Assembly: GCA_900642245.1 (NCBI GenBank) | Contig: CAAAJI010000046.1 | Coordinates: 266,463 to 288,575 of the forward strand | Length of the DNA stretch: 22,113 bases | DNA from: Fragilaria radians | Taxonomy: Eukaryota; Bacillariophyta; Fragilariophyceae; Fragilariales; Fragilariaceae | Reading direction: 5' to 3' | Part shown: positions 1 to 9,470 of the stretch, in pieces | How positions within the stretch are numbered: the first letter of the stretch is position 1 | Layout: every line of letters begins with the position of its first letter | Notes under the pieces: generated by a model | The model's input: only the letters and a program-made list of their open reading frames with translations | Told to the model about the DNA's origin: nothing | Database searches by the model: none | Made by a program: the position numbers and the translations under genes

Positions 1-242
1 ATTTGATACGAAAAATAAGTATAGAATTATGCCTACAACACAAATAACTAGCGATATACTTTCATTAGAATAGTTGATGGTTTAGTCAGGTATGTTTTGC
101 CATGTTGATGGATTCCCGAAATATATTTCTCGACCTGTCACTAATGGGTAAAGATCAAAGACGTATCATGCAACATGCACAGGACCAAATTTGACTACAA
201 AGTCGTCAATCCACTGTCTTCCAATATCTCTCACAATATTTA
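1..242. other. 3' flank of ppnP, no gene seen
   Basis: AT-rich sequence downstream of the stop codon of the minus-strand nucleoside phosphorylase gene. I see no open frame, RNA gene or repeat in it. It probably holds that gene's 3' untranslated region. Confidence 0.5.
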
Positions 243-527
243 TTACAAATACTCGCATTGGTAAGCCGAATCATTTTCCGCCGTTACATCAAATCCACTT
301 TGAGCTGATACCTCAAAACTTGTACCTGCTGGATATGTGACCCATTCCGACGTATCTTGAATACGAACCCTCAAGAGCCCTGAAACCACAGTCATTCGTT
401 CGGCAGCATCAGTTCCAAAGAAGTATGATCCCTTGGCAATAATTCCTACACTAAATTTTCGACCGTGTCGTTGACTTGCCACAGATTGGACGTTGCCATC
501 AAAGTAAGTATTATGTTGAATGGGCAT
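243..527 (-). CDS. ppnP: PpnP-like pyrimidine/purine nucleoside phosphorylase
   Basis: The 94-residue product from the ATG at 527 has the length and motif order of bacterial PpnP (YaiE, DUF1255), a small cupin. It starts with an NTYFDGNVQS segment, followed by a G-x-x-FSVGI-x-x-KGSYFFGT core, then ERMTVVSG, then WVTYPAGTSFEV, and ends in YQCEYL. Known PpnP enzymes catalyse phosphorolysis of several nucleosides to a free base and ribose-1-phosphate, so the inferred role is nucleoside salvage, probably cytosolic. The frame stays open upstream to an ATG at 653. That would add 42 residues with a hydrophobic stretch (MIMLVIVLFIGLLG) which bacterial PpnP lacks. I prefer the internal ATG because it gives exactly the family length. 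The extension could instead be 5' UTR, intron sequence or a membrane anchor. No intron is needed for the core. The family is mainly bacterial, so transfer into the algal lineage is possible. Confidence 0.88.
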   Translation of the reverse strand: MPIQHNTYFDGNVQSVASQRHGRKFSVGIIAKGSYFFGTDAAERMTVVSGLLRVRIQDTSEWVTYPAGTSFEVSAQSGFDVTAENDSAYQCEYL

Positions 528-1789
528 GATGGGACCGTAATTCTGGGAATCTTTTATTCTTTGTACGATTCCGACGACGTTTGACACCAACCAACAAAAA
601 AAATCTTCCGGACCCAGTAATCCAATAAATAATACTATTACTAGCATGATCATTGAAAAGGATTTTCCAAAACTTCAAAGAAAGTTAGAGCCAAAATCAG
701 GCACAAAGAAGCCCAAAGTCTCGAATTTTTCTTCTCAGGATATCAAGATTTTTGTAACATTTTTCAGAAGGCATTGTATGAGTGAGCTGCTTTTCCTTCT
801 CTGATGTTGGCCTTTGTTTCTACCACAATTTTGGAAATGTGCCTTGTTTAGGCCAATTAATATATAGCTGACAAGAGGAGATCAAAGAGAGAATCCACTC
901 AATTGTAGGGAAGTGATTGAGTGAGATCAATATTGCTTCTAGAGTTCTATAAGCATTGAGTGTGAATAGTTAAGCTATCTGCGTAGGAAAGATTTTGGTA
1001 AATTTGTTTGCATAGGATCAAGATGTCAGTGAGGAATATTTTCACAATCATGCTTTGTCCCTTAATCAATTATTTTGATTTCCTTTCTGTGACTTTATCT
1101 TTTTCTTCCCTACGTCTTTCTGATGACACATACAGCGTTGGCACCATATTCTAGAGAATTCACTATTAGATTTTACATTAATAATTAAAGAGTTACAAAT
1201 ATCTGAGGAATAATCACTCAATGAATGTCTTCATTATGGGCTATAAAATATGTTTGTGTTTTGGAATTGGAGATGCCCCTTACTGATAATGTAATTAAAT
1301 TTAGAGAATAAAAATAGACTATGCATTTACGCATCTATTCACAAGCAGTAATGGTGTTGGGTTTAGCTATCCTATTTATTCCTGTTACAAATTTGCATGA
1401 CAGCAAATAATATTTCATCATCCATACATAGTTATTATTAGGATTTGGGGATAGTTGAAAAAATTTCCAACACGGTGCAGAATTTTAGTCGAATCATGTT
1501 TTGTTGAATCAATTTGAAGATTTGGAGATAGCATCCAGTTTTCGACACTGTCTATAATAGATCATAACTTTTAATCCTGTCCTCTCAGCATAGAGCAGGT
1601 TGTATCACTGTCAAGTTCCCCACATTGTCTTACAATGTTTCATCAATTATCCACATGTTTTTCTATATGGCTTCCCATTTGGAGGTTTTTTGTTGCAGTT
1701 TTTTATTGAGGGAAAATTTACTAACATGCGATAGTAGTAGTGTCGTAAAAAAATGTTGACAATCATTTCCTAGCGACAAAAGATTTGCA
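528..1789. other. Divergent intergenic region, no gene seen
   Basis: About 1.26 kb between the start of ppnP (-) and the ketopantoate reductase (+). It is AT-rich with no long open frame, apart from the upstream extension of the ppnP frame (to 653). It presumably carries the promoters and 5' UTRs of both genes. I recognise no tRNA, repeat or known regulatory motif. Confidence 0.4.
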
Positions 1790-3143
1790 ATGGACAAGAA
1801 ATATTCTTTAGGAAAAAGATTTCAAATCATTTTTCTCATCCCGATAGCAGGGACACTACTTGGGTCGTCTCATTCTTGGACTATACCAGGACTATCCCGG
1901 CCTAATGTTCCATCGTATCCTTTTCTCTCATTTGGGAATCCAACTGTTCATGAATCGATATCCTCGTTATTGTGTTCCAAAACCTTGGCAGATCCCGAGA
2001 AATCAGCAGCGTCAGTACCAACGATCTTGACCACAACAATTGCCATTGTAGGAACAGGAGCTGTTGGAGGCTATTATGGAAGTCGATTATGGGAAGCGGG
2101 GTACAATGTGAAGTTTCATTTGCGAGGTGATCACTATAATCATTGTACCATTCATGGACTCAACATGACGGTGAGTAAAAACTACAAAAGACAATTTTGT
2201 ATCGAATCTTTCTAAGAAAATTAATCTGATATTATTCTCCTGATCACTTTTGGGAAATTTTGACTCAAAGTCTGTTGAAGGAAGTGATGTCTTTATCCCT
2301 CCTGATCAATTGCAAGCATTTGAGGACACACATCTAATCGGACCTGTGGATTGGGTTATTTGCGCGCTTAAAAGTACAGCCTTAGATGCTATACCTAAAC
2401 TTATTCGTCCTCTATTGCATTCTGAGACGCGTATCTTGAATATCATGAATGGACTTGTGGATGATGACATTGTAGCAATGATAAATCAATCTAACGACGC
2501 CAACGACAATAGCAATAATCAAATATCCTGTTGTGCTGCTATTTATGGAGGAATGGCCCTTCTTTGTTCAAATCGTGTAACAACCGGACATATTCACCAT
2601 TCCTATGCTGGTCTATTGAGTGGGGGATTGGCAGCATCCCGTCCAGGCACGACGACTCAGGAACATGAAGCTGCATTTCTGGCGTTGTGGCAACCATCCA
2701 AAGTACCTGTTGTGTATGAAACATCACTAACGAAGGGAAGATGGAAAAAGAATATTTGGAACTTACCTTTCAATGGGATCAGTGTCGCTATGGGCGGAAT
2801 CACTATAGACATCATTGTGAACGATCCAGGTCTGCGGGCATTAGCCGAAGTTATAATGGAAGAAGTTGTTACGATAGCTAATACAGATTTAAAGGAACGA
2901 GGATATGAGGATACGAGCTTCCACTTAGGAAAGGCAGACATGAAGCAGATGATGGATTTGAGCGATGCCATGGGGCCTTACAAGACGTCCACCATGCTGG
3001 ACCTTGTGGAAAGAAAACCCATGGAAGTAACATATTTGTTCAGGAAGCCTCTTCAAAGGGCTTCAGAACTTGGCATTTCAGCTCCGCATCTTGAAACAAT
3101 TGTTCGAATGATTGAGGCCTATCAACAAATATATAGACTTTAA
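1790..3143 (+). CDS. panE: Ketopantoate reductase (2-dehydropantoate 2-reductase), two exons
   Basis: Exons 1790-2170 and 2271-3143 are joined over a 100 nt phase-0 GT-AG intron (donor gtgagt), giving 417 residues. The Rossmann motif is IAIVGTGAVGGYYGSRL at residues 84-100. The ApbA/PanE landmarks follow: IMNG with Asn187 (counterpart of E. coli Asn98), catalytic Lys287 and Asn291 in WKKNIWN (E. coli Lys176 and Asn180), and Glu379 in PMEV (E. coli Glu256). Known family members use NADPH to reduce ketopantoate to pantoate in vitamin B5/CoA synthesis. The first ~80 residues precede the enzyme core. They hold a hydrophobic stretch (residues 11-24) and then a Ser/Pro-rich segment, suggesting a targeting presequence, but without a clear Phe-type plastid cleavage site. 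A family of PanE-like reductases with other 2-ketoacid substrates is the main alternative. The stop lies 57 nt from the stop of the convergent PDZ gene. Confidence 0.9.
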
Positions 3144-3200
3144 TTATGTTACAGAGAAATGTTGACAGAATTTACACTTGATTTCGCATTACCATTACAT

Positions 3201-6168
3201 TTATTTACTTTCACTCTTTCCCAATTTTCTGCTTAACCACTTAAAACGAACCTTACTTTCAGAATCGGAAGATTCTTTCTTAGTTTTCCCTGCTTTCACT
3301 TTCTTCTTTAACTTACTCTCCTTTTTTGAAATCGGCAACATTTTGTGCATTTTGTCAAACACATGCTCCTCTACCAACTCATTTTTTTCTACCTTTTCAT
3401 TTTCCTTATCAAGAACTGAACAAGCGACTTTATCCTCCAAATCATGCGCTTGCATGCCTTGACCATTTTGCTTTACCAACGGACCAACGTATCTAACAAA
3501 GGTGAGTTCAATCGATTGAGTGTTTTCAGCCTCAGAAATCAGTCGACAGATGTCATCCACTCCCATTTCAATTGCGCTCCGCCCATCTACTGCTGCCAAC
3601 TGATCACCGACTGCAAGAGCATTTTCAATCTTTAACTTAGCAACATTCCCGTCTGGAAACACATTTGCTACCCAACATCCTCCAGGATTCTCATGAAACA
3701 AAACTGAGAGAATATGAGTGACATCATCCGAAATGTTTTTTTTCAAAATTCCACTACTTACCTCCCAACGGTAGACCTATCTTAACGACCACGAATTTTA
3801 CTTGTCTCACAAGTTCTAAGCTATGAGATTTTGCTTCGAAAGGTAGACCATGAATCTTATGCAACGACTGTGCCGTATATAACGCCAACTCGGGAAGTCG
3901 AGGATCTTGATCTAAAGGGTAGCAATCCCGAACTGTAAATTGTGATTCAGACGTCGACTGTAACTCCGGTGATGTCGCCATGCTTCGAGCAGTAGGCTGA
4001 GGAATAATCTTTTTAGCAAATTTTAGTTAGTCACGATGATTGATGCAAAATAGTGAAATATAATTGTCAAAGGCTTGGCTTACCTCGTCCAACAACAATT
4101 CTCCAAATATTGAGTCACTTGTATTGTCCAAACAAGAAAAATTATTATATGGCGCTGGCTTCTCTAGAGCTTGAGGCAAAGTAATACCTAGTTCCTCTTT
4201 ATTGCCAATAATCAACACACTGCTTTCTGGAGAATGCGTAATATGCTTAGTATCACGGATGTCGGGAACAACCTCAACTACACTTTGTTTTGGAGACAAG
4301 CCTTCAGGAACCCTTGGTGCATATACTTTCGGCTTATCTTCTTTTGTCTGAGGCTCAGGTGATGAACGAGACGGAGAGCATGGTGCATAAATCCCTAGAA
4401 CTTCAGCAACTAAAATGACTCCTCCTTCAAGCGCTTGTAAGACAACATTTAAAGGGCCTTCCTCTTGATTTGTTTGCGGTGACGACTGAGACTGCTTCAG
4501 TGTAGAGTTCACTTCGTTATTATCGTGTCCAGTTGAGGTAGACACAGAGTTGACATGATCCGTAATGGCTGTTTTATCTTCAGTCAGGTAGGTGTCGCTT
4601 CCATACGTGTCTTCGTCGTCGTCACAATGTATAGAATCTCTCGACTTACTTTTGAATTTGACTGGCCGACGCCCGGGCATCGTGGTTTTTCCATTTCCAA
4701 CGAAAAATAAGTCTCTAAAAAGATCTTCAACCTCACTTTCCATGCTTTTGGTGTAATGGGAATCGATACTAGGACGTGATGCAAAGGTTTCATTCTCTCC
4801 ACCAAACGACTCCACATCTGAAGCTTCATCTTGAGGAATTATGGGATGTATTAAATCTGGCTGGTTTTGAGATTTTTTCTCCCCGTCGCTTCGAGATGTC
4901 GATTCTATGGATTTCGTCTCTGTGGCATTTGCTCTGGGTGCCGTCGTTGATAATTTATTATTCAGAAATCGGTTCCGTCGTAAATAGGCTTGTTGCGCCC
5001 TATGCTGAAGACTCCTATGTACATCTACATCATTTTCCTGTGCTTCTAATGATGAGTCATCGTCAGGAAGATCTCTTGTCGGACGATTTCGTCTTATTTT
5101 ACGCAGCTTATTGATAATAGGGTTACTCGATCCCTGTGGCTGCTGCGATACTTGCTTGCGAATTTCATTGTCAGAACGAAATAGAGAGTCTTGATCATCA
5201 TCGTAATCGTCATTCTGTTTTAAGTATGACCCAGCAGGAGGTTTGAAAAATGTTATTCCCGATTCATGAGAAGGCACAGAATCACGTCCCGTGGCACGAT
5301 TGCTCTCATGATCGTTAGAGGTTTGCAACTTTTTCAGAGGAACTACATGGTGGTTAACCATTAAATCTTCAGAATTGATTATAAAACGAGTGCTAGCTTC
5401 CGAATCTACTGGTGACAGTGTTTCAACAGGTGACTTTGCCGAATTCAAATTTTGAATTGGCGATAAAACTTTCGATTCAGAATGGTTCCTTTTTGTTGGA
5501 GGGGAGACCGATCGGAGGAGGTTACTGATACGCTGCATGGGTTGAAATTTCCTGGGGGATTCTGAGTTCATTTCTCTTCGTGTATTTTGGGGATCCACAA
5601 CAGTCATTTCGTTATCGTCACCCATAGAAACAAAATTTGACCCTCCAAAGACAGAGCTCGATGTCTCATCGTAAGGTGGCGAGCTTGCAGTTTCACCGAA
5701 GGCCGACGTTTCGTCAAATGGACGTTGCACCAAGAGTGAATTTTTCTTGGTTGACTGAGAATTTCGATGTTTAGGCGAAGGCGGTAATCTAGACGGACTC
5801 TTCGACGAAGCTGTAGACAACAGTGATACCTTTTGATCAAACGGTACTTCGTCTTCTTCGTTGATATCACAAGAGGCAGAAGTTTGCCTACTAGTTGATG
5901 AAGTTGATTGCAGCGGAATCGAAAGTTGATTAGCGGTTAATGAACCTTTGCGGGAATTGGATTGAAATGACTTTCCCAAATTTGAAACCCTTCTAAGATT
6001 GATACATGACTTAGAGTCTGGACTTGGCGGAGGGCTCAATGATATTGACATCGTCGACGCTGATGTTGATTCGCGACCTTCTGCATCCGTGCTCTCATAC
6101 TTCCCTTTGTGTCGTAATTTAGGTTCAGAGCGTCCTGTAATATCTTTATCGTAGTTAGAGTTAAACAT
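3201..6168 (-). CDS. Long disordered protein with a C-terminal PDZ domain, three exons
   Basis: Exons 6168-4084, 3996-3762 and 3703-3201 join over introns of 87 nt (phase 0, donor gtaagc) and 58 nt (phase 1, donor gtaagt), giving 940 residues. Residues 1-~700 are low in hydrophobics and rich in Ser, Pro, Asn, Asp and Lys, with SPPPSP and SPP motifs typical of phosphorylated disordered regions. One more ordered stretch lies at LNVVLQALEGGVILVAEVLG, about residues 570-590. A PDZ domain spans about 757-846. Splicing creates its carboxylate-binding loop, GLPLGVLF, across the second intron. A conserved-looking VGDQLAAVDG strand/turn follows. The C-terminal ~60 residues are strongly basic (KKESKLKKKVKAG). 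No signal peptide or membrane segment is visible. The inferred role is a cytosolic or membrane-associated scaffold; partners are unknown. Upstream exons cannot be excluded because the start rests only on the first ATG. Confidence 0.83.
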
Positions 6169-7707
6169 GTCGTTTCTCAGAGATAGCTCCAGTGCTGTTT
6201 ACAATTGTTGAATCTCCTTTCTAATGGAAGTCGATGTTGCCTTTGTTTATCAAGAGTGGCAGGCTTACTCACTTCCCACGATCAAATAAAAATACTCACT
6301 AAAAAAATACCCTCCTCGGCATCGCGCTCATACTATATTCCAGTAAATGAATAAAGAAAATTATAAATGGAATTTTAGGAGTAACAAATTTCGTGGTGAA
6401 TTTTTTTCGGAATTCATGGGTATGCAGAGAAAATATTCCAAACACACATATTTTCCTAGTTTATAATGCGAACAATGCCAAAGTTTCCAACGGAAAAGGG
6501 CAAAGATTCGATTCGATCAAATATTGACGTCTGGTATTCGTACGATCACACTGTTAATAATTGCTAGGACGCAGCTGTAGATAAGGAAATTGGGGCCGGA
6601 GTCCAAGGCAGAAAGAAATTACAAAATAAGGATGAGTCCAAAAAGAGATTATCACTTTCTTAGAAATTGGAATTTTTTATCGTGATCAATGCAACAGGAA
6701 AGAAATTAGAATTGTTGTCATTTTGGTAATGACTATAGAGCATACAACGCTGTTCAATCCATAATCAGATTATCCTGAAACTCCCTTGATCTTAACTGGG
6801 TGTTTCCGTTTTAACAAATCAGCATATCGTTGTCCATGCGTGGAAGTTTTTCCAAATCTAATCCTCCCTCCTGAAGGACTGTCATTTTTTCTTATTTATG
6901 GTTGTTTGCAAATTCTCCTCGAATTGCAAGAAACACACGAAAGATGTATGAGCTAATCAAGTGTATTCTCTCCTGCATAATTGCCTGTTGTAATTTACAA
7001 AGTGAAAGATTTCTGGAATTATTTATATGAACTTCATTCTACTCGCATTTGATCTCCGTTTAGATGGATTTGGCATACAGAGAAACAGCAAAAATTGTCC
7101 TGCTTTGAATTAAAAGTCATCCCAGCAGAAGATCTGAGAGTCGTATTTTTTATGAGGTCAAGGTAAGCTCCAGCTTCTATTTTCTATACAAAATCAGCAC
7201 CATCAGAATGGAAACATTCAGCAGGTTCAAGATTCAGAAGCATCAGTCACTTTCTTAATTTTGACAATGATTACCAATTCATTAAAGTCTTGCCCATCAT
7301 CAAACATAACTTGAACGCTTTTTGTCATTTAACACATTGATCAAAAAGATTTTGTTGATTGGATCAGTTACTCTCATCTCTCATCTACTTTCTTACTACG
7401 CTTGAGTTAAAATACTAGTTCAACAGTTTGATACAAGCACTTCCTCACCAAAAGCACGCATGAAAGGAATGGATGAAGCTATGGAGTAATAGTTGATAGT
7501 GATTTATCTTTTGAGGAAGGATTGGCAAGTTTTCTGACGCAGGCAATCGGGAGTTATGGCTTTTTTATGGACTTTTTTATCAATTTCTGTCAAAACCTTC
7601 GATTTTGTCAAACGGAAGCAAATTGTGTATTAGTTATTTGTGTAGTTTAGATCCCTAGTTTAACTGCCTTACCACGTGGAAGTCTTCCTGGGAAGGTGAA
7701 AGAAGAA
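6169..7707. other. Divergent intergenic region between PDZ and ubiquitin genes
   Basis: About 1.5 kb, AT-rich, with no frame I can support on either strand. It should contain the promoters of the PDZ gene (-) and the ubiquitin gene (+). A TGACGTC motif lies at 6525-6531, about 360 bp upstream of the PDZ start. A TGACGC motif lies at 7535-7540, about 190 bp upstream of the ubiquitin start. Both resemble bZIP sites but are isolated and could occur by chance. No RNA gene or mobile element is recognised. Confidence 0.4.
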
Positions 7708-7734
7708 ATGAATCAAAACTCTAGAACAAGATGA
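7708..7734 (+). promoter_or_regulatory. Upstream mini-ORF overlapping the ubiquitin start codon
   Basis: An ATG at 7708 opens an eight-codon frame whose TGA (7732-7734) overlaps the ubiquitin gene's ATG (7731-7733) as ATGA. If the transcript starts upstream of 7708, scanning ribosomes would meet this ATG first and terminate exactly on the main start. That arrangement can lower translation or permit reinitiation. The overlap is seen directly; the regulatory effect is inferred and depends on an unknown transcription start site. Confidence 0.35.
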
Positions 7735-8551
7735 GAGGTATTGCAATATTGACGACAATCATGATGTTGGGCGGGGTCTCTGCACTGCCTTTTGTGCAAA
7801 CGAATAGAATTAAGAGTGTCTCTAGTCCCACAGTATCCATGATAGTTGGACTTCGGGGAGGTATGCAGTTGTTTGTCAAGACACTAACTGGTAAGACAGT
7901 TTCGGTCGAAGTGGAAGAAGGAGAGTCTATCGAGGATGTCAAAGCAAAGATTGCCGAGAAGGAAGGAATTCCTCCTGAGCAGCAGCGTCTCATCTTTGGA
8001 GGCCAACAACTCCAAGATGGAAAGACCTTGGACGATTACAATGTAGGCGACGATGCCACTTTGCATCTCGTGTTACGATTGGTAAGTCCATTCGTGTGTA
8101 TTGTCCCTTTCCATAGCATATGCTTTAAACATAATGCTAATTTGAATTGCCTTTTCAGCGTGGAGGCCGATCACGTCTTCTCCGAGTATTTGATTCCGTC
8201 CAATGTGTCGATGATTCCTTTGTCCAACAACATTTGCCAAATCTTCGTGACGAACATCGCGAGTTAATGGATGCCTTCGTTGGTCAGAGTTTGGTAGTTT
8301 CTGAAGAGCCATCTTCGGAAAAGGTTTCTACGGCACTTTTTCGAATTGGCGACTCTCCTATGGTGGTCGACAGCCCTCTACGTGATGGTGTGTTCCTTCA
8401 CAAGCAACCACAACGTGGTGAATTTACATATGGCGGAAAAATGGTTGCGGTCGATAGCAGAAAACAAGCAACAAAGATTACAAAAGTTTTCAAAAGACGT
8501 GATAATGAGGGTAAATTATTGAACGCCCTAAGAAGAATGCGGTTGAACTAA
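7731..8551 (+). CDS. Signal-peptide ubiquitin with C-terminal extension (candidate periplastid SELMA ubiquitin)
   Basis: Exons 7731-8081 and 8159-8551 join over a 77 nt phase-0 intron (gtaagt...ttcag), giving 247 residues. Residues 1-18 form a signal peptide (Arg2, hydrophobic core, VSA|LP cleavage). Residues 19-44 are basic and Ser/Val-rich with no acidic residue, like a transit peptide, and end in LRGG. Residues 45-120 are one complete ubiquitin, from MQLFVKTLTGKT to LHLVLRLRGG. The Leu8/Ile44/Val70 patch, His68, Arg72 and Gly75-Gly76 are kept. Lys6, 11, 27, 29 and 33 are present, but Lys48 is Gln and Lys63 is Asp; position 54 is Lys. Residues 121-247 are an unknown tail with a basic end (KVFKRR, LRRMRLN). 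It is neither the S27a nor the L40 ribosomal fusion, as it lacks their zinc-binding Cys. Diatoms are known to use a separate ubiquitin in the periplastid compartment for SELMA protein import, and the presequence plus ubiquitin fits that. Leu at the predicted +1 position leaves stromal delivery possible. Confidence 0.92.
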
Positions 8552-9050
8552 AGACAAAGAGTTGACTGGACATGATTCAAATTAAGCTCACTATATCATT
8601 AATGCTAGTACAAATTACCATATCTTAATTGCTCTTATAATTTCACCACTGATTTCGTTTACTATCTATTTCTTAAGAAAGGCCATTCATTTAGCATTTC
8701 GATTGATAACCTGACTTAATGTCAAGAAACAGAGTTATGAAAGCAATTGGACTGATTAATGTTGGAAACTCTAGATGAGCTATAAGAAATGATACAAGTT
8801 TAAGTTTTTGAAGATGGCTTTATAAATTAAATATTTACAGTGATATGGAAACGAAGGACTTTCTCCTTGGAAATATTAACAATGGTTATGTACAATTTAA
8901 AATGATTTCAGACGCAGCGATTTTGACCATTTGATTAAAACCGTGACTTGTATGTACAAGTAAATCAATACGTGTTGGAATATGTTCATAAAAATCACTA
9001 TGGGAAAGAGCAAGAAGTATATGTACAATTGGCTCTATCCATAGGAAAAT
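8552..9050. other. Convergent intergenic region, no gene seen
   Basis: About 500 bp of AT-rich sequence between the ubiquitin stop (+) and the stop of the small minus-strand gene. It likely contains both 3' untranslated regions. No open frame, RNA gene or repeat is evident. Confidence 0.4.
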
Positions 9051-9470
9051 TCAGTGGTGAGAAATTTCGGCCATTCCACGAGTTACGTCATGGATGTTTC
9101 CGAATCTAAAGTTACGTTTTGGCTTTGGATACAATGGCAAGTAGGCAGATTTTGACGACAATGTGTCATCGGTCTCGAAAAATTCAATATTCAGAGAGAA
9201 GTTGGATTCTTCAGACGCGTAAAGCAAGAATTGCTCAAGCGCTTTTGTTGCCGGTGTATCCTCATTTATTAGCGGCTCTAGGCGTCTCTTCTTCGACGAT
9301 GAAGAATTTACGGAATCAACAGACTTATCATCATCCCAAATTTTTGATGGAACTTCTAGAAGCGATAGCAACGAGTTTTGCTCCAAGTCATCATAAAACA
9401 ACAAGGAAGCAAGGTCACTGCATTGCAAAGAACGCTTCATGCCCTTCGTTGTTGTCGCTACGAAATTCAT
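9051..9470 (-). CDS. Small acidic Ser-rich protein, probably nuclear, unknown function
   Basis: A single uninterrupted frame from the ATG at 9470 gives 139 residues; an in-frame Met11 is an alternative start. I do not recognise the family. The middle holds a Ser run followed by KKRR (SSSSKKRRLEP, about residues 57-67), a classic monopartite nuclear localisation signal, in an otherwise acidic context (IWDDDKSVDS; FFETDDTLSS). The C-terminal ~30 residues are basic/aromatic (LYPKPKRNFRFGNIHDVTRG) and look like a conserved short motif. There is no signal peptide, membrane segment or cysteine cluster. Amino-acid composition is protein-like rather than random, and the plus-strand frames over it look like shadows. 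A regulatory or chromatin role would be speculation. Confidence 0.55.
   Translation of the reverse strand: MNFVATTTKGMKRSLQCSDLASLLFYDDLEQNSLLSLLEVPSKIWDDDKSVDSVNSSSSKKRRLEPLINEDTPATKALEQFLLYASEESNFSLNIEFFETDDTLSSKSAYLPLYPKPKRNFRFGNIHDVTRGMAEISHH

Noticed and set aside
3754..3981. Separate small gene starting at the ATG at 3981
   Set aside because: The frame is open across the acceptor at 3997-3998 and both neighbours splice to it in frame, so it is an internal exon.
4027..4083. Extension VSQAFDNYISLFCINHRD as the end of the disordered protein
   Set aside because: It begins at a consensus donor (gtaagc), and splicing to 3996 continues in frame into the PDZ exons.
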